64,000 bases of DNA from Flavobacterium sp. ACN6 (GCF_002304005.1 NZ_MRCQ01000010.1:120603-184602); one strand, 5' to 3'; positions 1 to 9,003 are shown, counted from the first letter of the stretch. Translations and numbers: made by a program. The notes: generated by a model from the sequence alone, not told the origin.

Positions 1-1752
1 TCTATCACAAATAATGAAATCGATTATAGAAAAATTGCCACTGATATTCTTTTAGAACAATATTCTCCGGCCGCCGTCATAATTAATGAAGATTTGGAAA
101 TTGTACATTTTCATGGAGATACCAGTCCGTTTTTACAGCCTCCTCCCGGAAAACCAAGTTTCAATATTTTAAATATGGTTAACGATGAAATTGGTTTCGA
201 GCTAAGAAATGCTGTTTTAAAAGCCCGAAATGAGAAAAAGAATTTTTCTGGAGAAAGTATTGCCGTCAAAAAACTTTCTTTTATAACCTCTTTTGAAGTT
301 ATATTTCTTCCTTCTAATATCGAATTACTATTGATTATCTTTTGTAAAAAAAACATTTTACCACCAGAACAAAATAATTCAGGCGAAAATCGAACCGAAG
401 AATTAGAACGAGAATTACTGCAGCTTCGCGGTGATTTTAAAAGGGTTACCGAAGAACAGCAGATTTATTTTGAAGAACTGCAGACTACTAATGAAGAATT
501 ATTAAGCAGCACCGATGAATTACAGCTTATAAATGAGGAACTTGAAACTTCGGCAGAAGAACTCCAGTCTAATAACAAAGAATTATCCTGTATCAATGAT
601 GAGCTTCAGGATGGCCGTGATGAACTAGCCTCGATGCGTAATTTTTACGAATCAATAGTCAATACAATTCGAGAGCCTTTAATTATTATTGATAAAAATT
701 ATATCGTTAAAAATGCAAATCCTTCTTTTTATAAATATTTTAAAACCCAGCAGGAAAAAACAGAAGGATTTTCAATTTTTGAAATTGCAGACGCGCAGTG
801 GAATATTCCACAATTTAAGGAAACTGTTTTAAAGAAATTAGCTCAAAACAATATCGTTGAAAACTTTAAAATAGAATTTCGTACTCCAACAGGTGAGCAG
901 CACATATTGATTCTTAATGCCTCTCCTATTTTAAACTCAATTCCTGAAGGCATGATTCTTATAGCTTTAGAAGATGTTACTGAACTGGAACACAGCGACG
1001 AATCTTTAAAAAGTAAAAACATGGAGCTTTTGGGATACAGCAGACAATTAGAATCTTTTACTGACGCTGCCAGTAATAACCTGTTAGAACCCATAAGAAA
1101 AATATATATGTTCGGTAAAAAAATTCTGGACAATGAAGCCAATTTAACCGAATCTGGCAGGCATAATGCAAAAAGATTATTAAGTGCGGCAGTAAATATG
1201 AATCAGCTTATTGAAGACCTTATAGATTATTCAAAAATAAATTTTTCAAAAAAAGAATTCAAAAAAACAGATCTCAATATAGTACTCAAAAAAACACTCA
1301 GCGACTTAAAAACTGCAATTAGCGCTTACAAAGCTGTTATAATAAATGATCCTCTTCCGACTCTTAGGGTTATAGCGCCGCAAATGCAGCTGCTTTTTAC
1401 CCATTTAATTTCAAACGCTATTAAATACACCAAACAAGGCACGACACCTGAAATTAAAATCAGTATAGATTATCCGTCAACGGAAGCAATGGCAGATTTA
1501 GGTGCCGATCCAGAAATAAATTATATCAAAATTTATGTAAGCGATAACGGAATTGGTTTTAATAAAGATTTTGAAAAGTTGATTTTTACACCTTTCTATA
1601 AACTTGACAGCAATGATCTGCAATACGGAAGCGGACTCGGATTAACTTTGGTAGAAAAAATTACAGCTAATCATAAAGGTTTTATAAAAGTTTCCAGCCA
1701 GCCATCAATAGGAACAACTGTAAATATTTTTCTTCCCTTACAGGCAATATAA
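1..1752 (+). CDS. CheB/CheR/PAS-type sensor histidine kinase, C-terminal part (5' end outside window)
   Basis: The frame is open from base 1, so the start lies outside the window; an in-frame TTG at 94 is not the real start. The remainder resembles the back half of CheB-CheR-PAS fusion kinases. It has the PAS-like stretch with EIVHFHG and PPPGKPSFNIL, a long coiled coil of repeated NEEL/EELQ heptads (about 391-640), a PAS domain (about 641-990) and a kinase core. The ATPase part looks intact, with SNAIKYT near 1420, DNGIGF near 1545 and GSGLGLTL near 1635. The box that normally reads SHDLxEPLRKI reads SNNLLEPIRKI at 1072-1104, so the phosphoacceptor His is Asn. It may work as a pseudokinase or in a heterodimer. 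No methyltransferase or esterase domain is inside the window, so the fusion is inferred from the type of linker. Confidence 0.8.
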   Translation, partial: SITNNEIDYRKIATDILLEQYSPAAVIINEDLEIVHFHGDTSPFLQPPPGKPSFNILNMVNDEIGFELRNAVLKARNEKKNFSGESIAVKKLSFITSFEVIFLPSNIELLLIIFCKKNILPPEQNNSGENRTEELERELLQLRGDFKRVTEEQQIYFEELQTTNEELLSSTDELQLINEELETSAEELQSNNKELSCINDELQDGRDELASMRNFYESIVNTIREPLIIIDKNYIVKNANPSFYKYFKTQQEKTEGFSIFEIADAQWNIPQFKETVLKKLAQNNIVENFKIEFRTPTGEQHILILNASPILNSIPEGMILIALEDVTELEHSDESLKSKNMELLGYSRQLESFTDAASNNLLEPIRKIYMFGKKILDNEANLTESGRHNAKRLLSAAVNMNQLIEDLIDYSKINFSKKEFKKTDLNIVLKKTLSDLKTAISAYKAVIINDPLPTLRVIAPQMQLLFTHLISNAIKYTKQGTTPEIKISIDYPSTEAMADLGADPEINYIKIYVSDNGIGFNKDFEKLIFTPFYKLDSNDLQYGSGLGLTLVEKITANHKGFIKVSSQPSIGTTVNIFLPLQAI

Positions 1753-1877
1753 ACAGACGAAATTCTAATATTTAAGTATAATTATTTTCTTATTCAATTG
1801 AATTACTGGTAATTGTAGAACTATATATTGTAATAATATAAAAACGTCACTTTAGTATAATTTAATTTTGGATTGAA

Positions 1878-1929
1878 AGAAAAATCATAACTCTAACTAG
1901 TTACTACAGGCAAGAGTTATGATTTTTCT
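1878..1929. terminator. Strong hairpin between the sensor kinase and katE
   Basis: A perfect 17-bp inverted repeat (1878-1894 with 1913-1929) has an 18-base loop. The arms begin and end with A and T runs, so it could terminate on either strand. It lies 126 bases after the kinase stop and 35 bases before the katE ATG. It would therefore insulate the catalase gene, or act in its 5' leader if the katE promoter lies upstream. Confidence 0.6.
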
Positions 1930-1963
1930 ACAATTTAAATGTATTTAACTAATATGATATTTT

Positions 1964-4105
1964 ATGAAAAATTTTCAAGACGAAAAACAACGCGATTTAT
2001 CAGTCAACAAATCAGATGGCACTAACAAATTCCTGACTACAGATCAGGGCCTGCGAATTAATGATGATAATAATTCGCTGAAAGCCGGTGAAAGAGGACC
2101 TTCTCTACTCGAGGATTTTATTTTGAGGGAAAAAATAACGCATTTTGACCACGAAAGAATTCCAGAAAGGATTGTTCACGCACGCGGATCAGGAGCTCAT
2201 GGATTTTTCGAAGTAACAAATCCAATTCCAGAATTAACCAAAGCTGGTTTCTTAAAAGAAAAAGGTCTAAAAACACCCGTTTTTACGCGGTTTTCGACTG
2301 TTGCAGGCTCAAGAGGTTCTACAGATCTTGCAAGAGATGCCAGAGGATTTGCAGTTAAATTTTATACTCAAGAAGGTATTTATGACTTAGTTGCCAATAA
2401 CATTCCGGTTTTCTTTATACAAGATGCGGCGAAATTTCCCGATCTTATTCACGCTGTAAAACCAGAGCCACATAATGAAATACCACAAGCTGCATCTGCA
2501 CACGATACTTTTTGGGATTTTATTTCCTTAATGCCAGAATCAATGCACATGATTATGTGGGTAATGTCTGATCGTGCCATTCCGAGAAGTTATAGAATGA
2601 TGGAAGGTTTTGGCGTTCATACTTTTAGACTAATCAACGAAAGAGAAGAATCTGTTTTTGTGAAATTTCACTGGAAACCAAAATTAGGAACGCACGCAGT
2701 TGCTTGGGATGAAGCTCAGAAAATTTCAGGAAAAAATCCAGATTTTCACAGACAAGATTTATGGGAAGCAATTGAAATGGGTAATTTCCCAGAATGGGAA
2801 TTAGGCGTTCAGGTAATTCCTGCTGAAGATGAAAACAAGTACGAATTTGATCTTCTGGATCCAACAAAATTGGTTCCCGAAGAATTGGTGCCTGTTACTA
2901 TCGTCGGGCGAATGGTCTTAAACAAAAATCCTGATAATTTCTTCGCAGAAACAGAGCAGATTGCCTTCCATCCAGGTCATATTGTACCGGGAATCGATTT
3001 TAGTAATGATCCACTTTTACAAGGAAGATTATTTTCTTACACCGATACACAGCTTTCTAGATTAGGAAGTCCAAATTTTCATGAAATCCCGATTAACAGA
3101 AGTGTTGCGCCGGTTCACAACAATCAGCGTGACGGACATATGCGTCAGGAAATCAATAAAGGCCGTGTAAGTTATCATCCCAATTCACTTGGCGGAGGCT
3201 GTCCTTATCAGGCAAAAATCGAAGAAGGCGGTTTTGCAAGTTTTAATGAAAGAGTTGACGCACACAAAGTGAGAGAAAGAAGTGAAAGTTTTAATGATCA
3301 TTTCGGACAAGCCAAATTATTTTTTAACAGCCAGACGCCAGAAGAAAAAAGTCATATTGTAAAAGCACTGCGTTTTGAACTTGGAAAAGTTGAAACAACC
3401 GCTATACGCGTAAGAGTTTTAGGTCTGCTTTCTCAAATCGACAGCAATCTTGCTGAAAAAGTAGCTCTTGGACTTGGTGCAACCGTTCCGCCAATTTTGG
3501 AAACGCCAATTAACAAAGGTGTGTCTCCAGAAAACGAAGGAGGACCTCAGGAACCACAAACGGTAGAATCGTCTGTTTCTTCGTCAGAAGCATTGAGTAT
3601 GATTAAAAATCCAACCAACTCACCAACAATTGCTTCAAGAAAAGTAGCTATTATTTGTTCAGACGGCGTTTCTGAAGCTGCTGTATTGAATATGAAAAGT
3701 GCACTAAAAAAAGAAGATGCCAAAGGATGCATTATTGCACCTCATCTTGGATCTATAGTAACTGACGCAGACGGTGCAATTCCAGCCGAATTTAGTTTTT
3801 TAACTGCATCATCGGTATTATTTGATGCTGTTTACATTCCACACGGTTTAGGATTGAATGCATTGGCTGAAAATGATGATTTATTTGAGTTCCTTAATGA
3901 TGCTTACAAACACTGTAAAGTAATTGGTGCAGATGGCGAAGCTTCAGAAATTATAAGCAGCGCTCCTTTCGCATCAAAAATCACAAATGACGATGCTGGA
4001 ATTATTTTGACAAGCGACATTGCCGCTCAAGGATTTGCACAGGATTTTATCGCCGCAATGACACTGCACCGTTTTTGGCAGCGTGAACCAAACTTATACA
4101 ATTAA
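1964..4105 (+). CDS. katE: Large-subunit (clade II) haem catalase with C-terminal DJ-1-like domain
   Basis: Decomposes hydrogen peroxide in the cytoplasm. At 713 residues it is the HPII-type long catalase rather than the 480-residue form. The catalytic His (RIVHARGSGAHG, about residue 72), the distal-pocket Asn (DLVANNIPVFF, about 145-146) and the haem-ligand Tyr region (RLFSYTDTQLSRLG) are all present. So are the clade II landmarks KPEPHNEIPQA and HTFRLI. From about residue 555 a flavodoxin/DJ-1-like domain follows (KVAIICSDGVSEA, VYIPHGLGLNAL), as in E. coli KatE. The ferritin-like DUF892 gene starts 17 bases downstream, and a terminator follows that gene, so the two form a small oxidative-stress operon. 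The ATG at 1964 gives the usual N-terminal extension of this clade. Confidence 0.95.
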   Translation: MKNFQDEKQRDLSVNKSDGTNKFLTTDQGLRINDDNNSLKAGERGPSLLEDFILREKITHFDHERIPERIVHARGSGAHGFFEVTNPIPELTKAGFLKEKGLKTPVFTRFSTVAGSRGSTDLARDARGFAVKFYTQEGIYDLVANNIPVFFIQDAAKFPDLIHAVKPEPHNEIPQAASAHDTFWDFISLMPESMHMIMWVMSDRAIPRSYRMMEGFGVHTFRLINEREESVFVKFHWKPKLGTHAVAWDEAQKISGKNPDFHRQDLWEAIEMGNFPEWELGVQVIPAEDENKYEFDLLDPTKLVPEELVPVTIVGRMVLNKNPDNFFAETEQIAFHPGHIVPGIDFSNDPLLQGRLFSYTDTQLSRLGSPNFHEIPINRSVAPVHNNQRDGHMRQEINKGRVSYHPNSLGGGCPYQAKIEEGGFASFNERVDAHKVRERSESFNDHFGQAKLFFNSQTPEEKSHIVKALRFELGKVETTAIRVRVLGLLSQIDSNLAEKVALGLGATVPPILETPINKGVSPENEGGPQEPQTVESSVSSSEALSMIKNPTNSPTIASRKVAIICSDGVSEAAVLNMKSALKKEDAKGCIIAPHLGSIVTDADGAIPAEFSFLTASSVLFDAVYIPHGLGLNALAENDDLFEFLNDAYKHCKVIGADGEASEIISSAPFASKITNDDAGIILTSDIAAQGFAQDFIAAMTLHRFWQREPNLYN

Positions 4106-4122
4106 AACAAAAAAAAACAACC

Positions 4123-4692
4123 ATGAAAAATTCAGAAAAAAACATAGAAAACAAAGGAGTTAAAAACAACATGAAAAACAATTTTGTTGAGCCGGCATCA
4201 GACGCTGCAACAGAATTGAAAGAACTTTTTATTGACAGTCTTAAAGATATTTACTGGGCAGAAAATGCATTAGTGGGCGCTTTGCCAAAAATGGCGGATA
4301 ATGCTACTTCTGCAGCACTTTCAAGCGCGATTTTAGAACATCTTGACGTAACCCAAAATCAAGTTAAGAGATTAGAAGAGGTTTTTGAACTTTTAGGCGA
4401 AAAAGCCGAAGGAAAAAAATGTGAAGCAATGGCTGGACTTTTGAAGGAAGGAGACAGTATTCTTTTAGAAACTGCTCCTGGAGCCGTTAGAGATGCTGGA
4501 ATAATTGCTGCATCTCAAAAAATTGAACATTATGAAATTGCAACATACGGAACCTTAGTCGCTTTCGCGAAAACATTGGGTGAAAACAATGCTGCAAAAC
4601 TTTTAACGCAAACTCTTGCCGAAGAAAAAGAAGCCGACTGCGTATTAAATGACGTTGCTTTAAATGCTGTAAATATTGTAGCAGCCGAATAA
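4123..4692 (+). CDS. DUF892 (YciF-like) ferritin-like protein
   Basis: A 189-residue, mostly alpha-helical protein of the YciE/YciF (DUF892) ferritin-like family. The family hallmarks are the opening ELFIDSLKDIYWAENAL helix and the later KIEHYEIATYGTL helix with Glu and His residues that could bind metal, followed by LAEEKEAD. These proteins are linked to stress and are often found beside catalases; the chemical role is unproven. It follows katE by 17 bases and is probably co-transcribed. A second in-frame ATG at 4171 is preceded by an AAAGGAG sequence at about 4153-4159, so translation may start there instead, which would remove a Lys/Asn-rich leader of 16 residues. The domain itself begins after both possible starts. 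Confidence 0.85.
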   Translation: MKNSEKNIENKGVKNNMKNNFVEPASDAATELKELFIDSLKDIYWAENALVGALPKMADNATSAALSSAILEHLDVTQNQVKRLEEVFELLGEKAEGKKCEAMAGLLKEGDSILLETAPGAVRDAGIIAASQKIEHYEIATYGTLVAFAKTLGENNAAKLLTQTLAEEKEADCVLNDVALNAVNIVAAE

Positions 4693-4728
4693 GATTTTTC
4701 GAATCTTAATCCTTACTTCTATTATCAT

Positions 4729-4760
4729 AAAAACATCTGTACGCTGTACAGGTGTTTTTT
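4729..4760 (+). terminator. Rho-independent terminator of the katE-DUF892 operon
   Basis: Stem AAACATCTGTAC (4731-4742) pairs with GTACAGGTGTTT (4746-4757) with one G-U pair and a three-base loop, and runs into a T tract. It is 38 bases after the DUF892 stop. Confidence 0.85.
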
Positions 4761-4929
4761 TTATGCTTTAATTTAAACATAAATAACTGACTGTGAATTA
4801 TGTAACCCTCATGATTCTGTATGTAAATAACGTCTATACTTCCCCAATACATTTGCCTCATTCCTTTTTTGTCCCTCCCTACACAATACTAACGAGTCAT
4901 GAAAATATGACTTACTTAATTCAAATCAG

Positions 4930-6066
4930 ATGATAAATAATTTAAAGAAAGCAAAAAAAAATAATGATTTAGAAATACATCATTTAGAACAAAAAGCCCA
5001 ACATTATGATATGATTGTTTTTTGTCATTTAAGATGGCAGTTTGTATATCAGCGCCCGCAGCATATTATCAGCCGAATGGCTCAAACTATGAAGGTTTTA
5101 TTTATTGAAGAACCTTTATATAATGACTCGCTTAAAAGTTCGGAAAACCTAATTATAGTTAATGAAATGCTTCATGTATTACAACCTAATACTAAAGACA
5201 TAGAATCAATTACAAGAATTATTTCAAATTATGTGAAAAATAAAAATATAACTGTTGGATGGTTTTACTCGCCCTCTTTTTCTCCTTTGTTAGGTTCTTT
5301 TGATTTTGACACGATAGTTTACGATTGTATGGATGAGCTTTCGTTGTTTAAACAAGCTCCCGCTCACTTAATTGATCAGGAAAAATATTTAATGGCTAAT
5401 GCCGATATTATTTTTACCGGTGGTAAATCATTATACGAATCTAAAAAACAATTTAACGCCACGGTACATTGTTTTCCAAGTTCTGTAGACGAACAGCATT
5501 TTGCGCAGGCTCTAAACGGAATCGCCCTTGCAGATGATATTTCGGATATTCAGCATCCAATTGTTGGTTATTACGGTGTGATCGACGAGCGAATCGATTT
5601 AGAACTGCTTCATGAAACTGCCAAAAGGCTTCCAAATGTTTCTTTTGTAATGATTGGACCATTAGCCAAAATCGACGAAACTGATCTCCCTAAAGAAACG
5701 AATATTCATTATCTCGGAATGAAATCTTATAACGAACTGCCGCATTATTTAAAAGCGTTTGATATTGCAATGATGCCTTTTGCGCTTAACGATGCAACCA
5801 AATATATAAGTCCAACCAAGACTTTAGAATATATGGCTGCAGGAAAACCCATTATTTCTACTAAAATTATTGATGTCATTCGCGATTACAGCATCTGCGT
5901 AAGCTTAATTGAAACTGCAGCCGATTTTTGTGAAGAAATTAATTTTCTATTGAATAAAACAGATCGTCTTTCAATGGAATTAGAATATTATAAAATCCTA
6001 AAGAAAACATCTTGGGATAGTACCGTTGAAAAAATGAATTTAATCGTTAAAAGCTTCGCAAAATGA
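4930..6066 (+). CDS. Glycosyltransferase, GT4-like family
   Basis: A 378-residue cytoplasmic glycosyltransferase with a GT-B type layout. The N-terminal half contains FCHLRWQFVYQRPQHII, seen in glycosyltransferases found beside galactofuranose genes, and VYDCMDELSLF. The C-terminal half has the nucleotide-sugar binding pattern IVGYYGVIDERIDLELL, FVMIGP and SPTKTLEYMAAGKPIIST, where the last Glu-containing stretch corresponds to the GT4 EX7E-like region. There is no signal peptide. Its stop overlaps the start of the UDP-galactopyranose mutase gene by four bases (ATGA), so the two are translationally coupled. The context suggests it makes a surface glycan, perhaps one with galactofuranose; donor and acceptor cannot be read from sequence. 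Confidence 0.85.
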   Translation: MINNLKKAKKNNDLEIHHLEQKAQHYDMIVFCHLRWQFVYQRPQHIISRMAQTMKVLFIEEPLYNDSLKSSENLIIVNEMLHVLQPNTKDIESITRIISNYVKNKNITVGWFYSPSFSPLLGSFDFDTIVYDCMDELSLFKQAPAHLIDQEKYLMANADIIFTGGKSLYESKKQFNATVHCFPSSVDEQHFAQALNGIALADDISDIQHPIVGYYGVIDERIDLELLHETAKRLPNVSFVMIGPLAKIDETDLPKETNIHYLGMKSYNELPHYLKAFDIAMMPFALNDATKYISPTKTLEYMAAGKPIISTKIIDVIRDYSICVSLIETAADFCEEINFLLNKTDRLSMELEYYKILKKTSWDSTVEKMNLIVKSFAK

Positions 6067-7202
6067 AAAACATCGACATTTTAATCATAGGCGCAGGTAT
6101 CTCAGGAGCTGTATTGGCAGAGCGCTATGCCTCAATTGGAAAAAAAGTTTTAATTATTGAAAAACGGAATCATATTGCGGGCAACTGCTACGATTACGTA
6201 GATGAGAACAAAATATTAGTTTCTAAATATGGAGCGCATCTATTTCACACCAACGAAGAGTCGGTTTGGGAATATGTCAATCAGTTTTCTGACTGGTATT
6301 TTTGGGAACATAAGGTAATTGCAAGGGTTGATGACAAAATGGTTCCAATTCCGGTAAATATTACAACGGTCAACGAATTGTTTAATACGAATATTTCCAC
6401 CGAAGACCAAATGAAAAACTGGCTGGAAGAAAATCGGACACCTTTAGAAAAACCAGCAAATGGCGAAGAAGCAGTTTTAAATCGGGTTGGTCCTATTTTG
6501 TATGAGAAAATGTTTAAACATTATACCAAAAAACAATGGGACAAATATCCTGCTGAACTTGATGCTTCTGTTTTAGACCGAATTCCGGTAAGAACGAATT
6601 ATGATGATCGTTATTTTTCTGATATTCATCAGGCTTTGCCCAAAGGAGGTTACACGCAGTTATTCGAAAATATATTAGACAACCCGAATATCGAAGTCCT
6701 TTTAGAAACGGATTATTTTGATGTAAAAGATGAATATGCCAATTATGAGAAACTGTTTTATACAGGACCAGTTGATCGTTTCTTCGAATTCAAACACAGC
6801 CTGCTGGAAAAACTGGAATACCGCTCCATTAATTTTGTTAGTGAGACGGTCGATGGCGAATTCTATCAGGAAAATTCCGTTGTAAATTATCCGGGAACAG
6901 AAGTTGATTTTACCCGAATTATAGAATACAAACATTTTGGAAACCAGATTTCAGAAAAAACCACCGTTGTCAAAGAATTTACGGTAGACGAAGGCGAACC
7001 TTATTATCCAGTTCCAAATCCGCGAAATCAGGAAATTTATGCACGCTATAAAACAGAAGCGGATAAACTGATTGATGTTCATTTTGTGGGAAGGCTGGCA
7101 AATTATAAATATTTCAATATGGACCAAGCTTTTAAAAATGCCTTGGATCTTTTTGATTTACTTGAAAAAGAAAATGAACCATTATTTAAAACTGCTGTAT
7201 AA
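6063..7202 (+). CDS. glf: UDP-galactopyranose mutase
   Basis: A flavoenzyme that interconverts UDP-galactopyranose and UDP-galactofuranose in the cytoplasm. The N-terminus has the FAD-binding Rossmann fold (ILIIGAGISGAVLAERYA, then EKRNHIAGNCYDY). It is followed by the family hallmarks YGAHLFHT, the WEHKVIA stretch and VPIPVNI. FVGRLANYKYFNMDQAF near the C-terminus is typical of the family. Its 379 residues match bacterial Glf. It overlaps the upstream glycosyltransferase by four bases and the downstream hydrolase by one base (TAATG), so three proteins are made from one tightly coupled message. Confidence 0.95.
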   Translation: MKNIDILIIGAGISGAVLAERYASIGKKVLIIEKRNHIAGNCYDYVDENKILVSKYGAHLFHTNEESVWEYVNQFSDWYFWEHKVIARVDDKMVPIPVNITTVNELFNTNISTEDQMKNWLEENRTPLEKPANGEEAVLNRVGPILYEKMFKHYTKKQWDKYPAELDASVLDRIPVRTNYDDRYFSDIHQALPKGGYTQLFENILDNPNIEVLLETDYFDVKDEYANYEKLFYTGPVDRFFEFKHSLLEKLEYRSINFVSETVDGEFYQENSVVNYPGTEVDFTRIIEYKHFGNQISEKTTVVKEFTVDEGEPYYPVPNPRNQEIYARYKTEADKLIDVHFVGRLANYKYFNMDQAFKNALDLFDLLEKENEPLFKTAV

Positions 7203-8341
7203 TGGAAATTTTCAATACTTTTTTTATGGGAGGATTTGAATGTGCCGACCATATTAACCGTTCGGGCAGCAGGGTGAATCTTTTAAAAGAAACCCAGCAC
7301 GATATTCGCTGTTACGAAGATTACGAAAATCTAGCAGCTATAGGAATAAAGACCGTTCGTGAAGGTATCTGCTGGAGTTCGGTAGACACTAATTCTTCTT
7401 TCTTTAATTTTTCAAATGTTCTAGTTAGAATCAGAGCAGCAGAGAAATACGGAATTCAGCAGATCTGGGATTTAATTCATTTTGGATATCCAGACGATTT
7501 ATCTCCTACGCATCCTCTTTTCTGTAAGCGTTTTGAGCAATTATGCCAGGCTTTTGCAACTTTCTATAAAGAGAATTCAAAGCAAAAATTATTTGTTGTT
7601 CCAATAAATGAAATCAGCTTTTTGTCTTGGCATTCCGGCGATGTGCGAGGAACTGTGCCATTTGCAACAAACAGCGGATGGGATATTAAATATCATTTGT
7701 GTAAAGCAGCCATTTTGGGTATAAAAATGCTCAAAAAAACAGATCCGAACTGCACTGTTATTTTGGTTGAACCGCTGGTAAAAATTCATGCCTCAGAAAT
7801 TTACGATGATGTCAATCTATTAAACGAACCTCAGTTTCAGGCTATGGATATTATTGCTGGAAGAATGTGTCCTGAACTGGGCGGTTCTGAAGATTTACTT
7901 GAAATTCTCGGCTTTAATTATTATTGGAATGGCCAATGGAAAGGAAATGGAGAGCCTTTTAACTGGCCCGATTACCAGCATAAGAGAATTCCATTTTCTC
8001 AAGTGTTACGAACCGCATACGACCGTTATAAAAAACCAATAATTCTTACTGAAACGGGACACTTTGGAAATCTTCGTGTAGAATGGCTTGAAGAAATAAC
8101 AGCCGAATGTGTATTGGCTAAAAAAAATGGAGTGGATTTACAGGGAATCTGTATTTATCCTGTCACAGACCGTCCAGACTGGGACGATTTATCGAATTAT
8201 TGCCAGTGCGGGATTTGGGATTTGGACGAAAATTTTAATCGAATTCCCTATCAGGAATATATTGACGCTCTTGTAAAAGCACAAATAAGTTTTAAGAAAA
8301 AGAAATATAAAATTCATCATTTCATGGATCTTTTTAGATAA
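7202..8341 (+). CDS. GH1-like (clan GH-A) glycoside hydrolase
   Basis: A 379-residue protein that looks like a beta-glucosidase-type TIM barrel. It has an N-terminal FMGGFECADH, a probable acid/base Glu in VPINEISFL (about residue 137) and a probable nucleophile Glu in ILTETGHFG (about residue 283). FNYYWNGQW lies between them. It is shorter than typical GH1 enzymes (about 450 residues) and has no signal peptide, so it should be cytoplasmic. It shares a stop/start base with glf. A hydrolase translated with a galactofuranose mutase and a glycosyltransferase is unexpected; it may edit or recycle the glycan, or act by transglycosylation. The fold is well supported, the substrate is not. Confidence 0.75.
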   Translation: MEIFNTFFMGGFECADHINRSGSRVNLLKETQHDIRCYEDYENLAAIGIKTVREGICWSSVDTNSSFFNFSNVLVRIRAAEKYGIQQIWDLIHFGYPDDLSPTHPLFCKRFEQLCQAFATFYKENSKQKLFVVPINEISFLSWHSGDVRGTVPFATNSGWDIKYHLCKAAILGIKMLKKTDPNCTVILVEPLVKIHASEIYDDVNLLNEPQFQAMDIIAGRMCPELGGSEDLLEILGFNYYWNGQWKGNGEPFNWPDYQHKRIPFSQVLRTAYDRYKKPIILTETGHFGNLRVEWLEEITAECVLAKKNGVDLQGICIYPVTDRPDWDDLSNYCQCGIWDLDENFNRIPYQEYIDALVKAQISFKKKKYKIHHFMDLFR

Positions 8342-8491
8342 AGGAAGATTAAAATAATCAGCGGGCAGAAATGCAATTAGAAATATTGTAAACTACTGTT
8401 AATTATACAATTAATACCGCCCTTAAATATAAATATGTAATATGCCACAACTGTACATTTACCATTATTAACAATTTAAATATTATTTATT

Positions 8492-8656
8492 ATGAATACT
8501 TCAAACGCAAAAAAAAGCACTGATAGTGCTAAGGCATCAGATAAGAAAACTGATAAAAAAGAAAGTACATCAAAAAGCGATTCTAAGAATGATTCAAAGA
8601 ATGATTCAAAATCTGCTGCTGATACAAAAAAAGGAACAACCACAACTAAAAAGTAA
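8492..8656 (+). CDS. Small Lys/Ser/Thr-rich low-complexity protein
   Basis: A 54-residue frame, ATG at 8492 and stop TAA at 8654-8656. The product has 15 Lys, many Ser/Thr/Asp and no predicted hydrophobic core. An SKND repeat (KNDSKNDSK) is encoded by a short direct repeat around 8585-8610. It is strongly basic and should be disordered. It ends six bases before the acidic protein gene, so the two are probably co-transcribed. No family recognised. Coding status rests on the clean start, consistent composition and gene spacing. Confidence 0.6.
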   Translation: MNTSNAKKSTDSAKASDKKTDKKESTSKSDSKNDSKNDSKSAADTKKGTTTTKK

Positions 8657-8662
8657 TTATTT

Positions 8663-8953
8663 ATGAGTTTAGATGAAAAAGAAAATTACGGTCAGGAAGA
8701 CCAGTTTTTTCAAAATGACAGAAAACAATATGACGATCCTGATATTGATTCACCACCTGATCATACGATAACAGAAAATGCAGAACCAGACTACAATACT
8801 GATCTCGTTTCTAATAGAGATGAACTTGAAGAGGAAGATGATTATTTAGAAAATGATCTTGAGGACGATGACGACGATGATCTTGAAGATGACGATGAGG
8901 ATTCAGAAGATGATGATATTGAAGAGGAAACAAACACTTATGATAAAGAATAG
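8663..8953 (+). CDS. Small Asp/Glu-rich acidic protein
   Basis: A 96-residue soluble protein with no signal peptide. Its C-terminal half is almost entirely Asp and Glu (for example EDDDDDDLEDDDEDSEDDD), while the N-terminal half is polar (QEDQFFQNDRKQYDDPD). No enzymatic domain is seen. It follows the basic 54-residue gene by six bases and is closed by a terminator at 8975-9003. Opposite charges suggest the two products could bind each other or nucleic acid and cations, but this is only a guess. Similar acidic small proteins are often found in flavobacterial genomes without a known role. Confidence 0.75.
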   Translation: MSLDEKENYGQEDQFFQNDRKQYDDPDIDSPPDHTITENAEPDYNTDLVSNRDELEEEDDYLENDLEDDDDDDLEDDDEDSEDDDIEEETNTYDKE

Positions 8954-8974
8954 TTGATATACTCTTTAAAAAGG

Positions 8975-9003
8975 AAGCCGCCTAGATTTAGGCGGTTTTT
9001 TTA
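8975..9003 (+). terminator. Rho-independent terminator after the acidic protein gene
   Basis: GC-rich stem CCGCCTA (8978-8984) with TAGGCGG (8989-8995), extended by A-T pairs, four-base loop and a run of seven T. It lies 22 bases after the stop. Confidence 0.9.

Noticed and set aside
94..96. TTG at 94 as the start of the sensor kinase
   Set aside because: The frame is open to base 1 and the residues before 94 continue the conserved PAS-like sequence, so the gene is cut by the window edge.
1878..1929. Riboswitch upstream of katE
   Set aside because: Only a simple perfect hairpin with an AT loop is present; there is no conserved multi-stem structure, so a terminator is the simpler reading.
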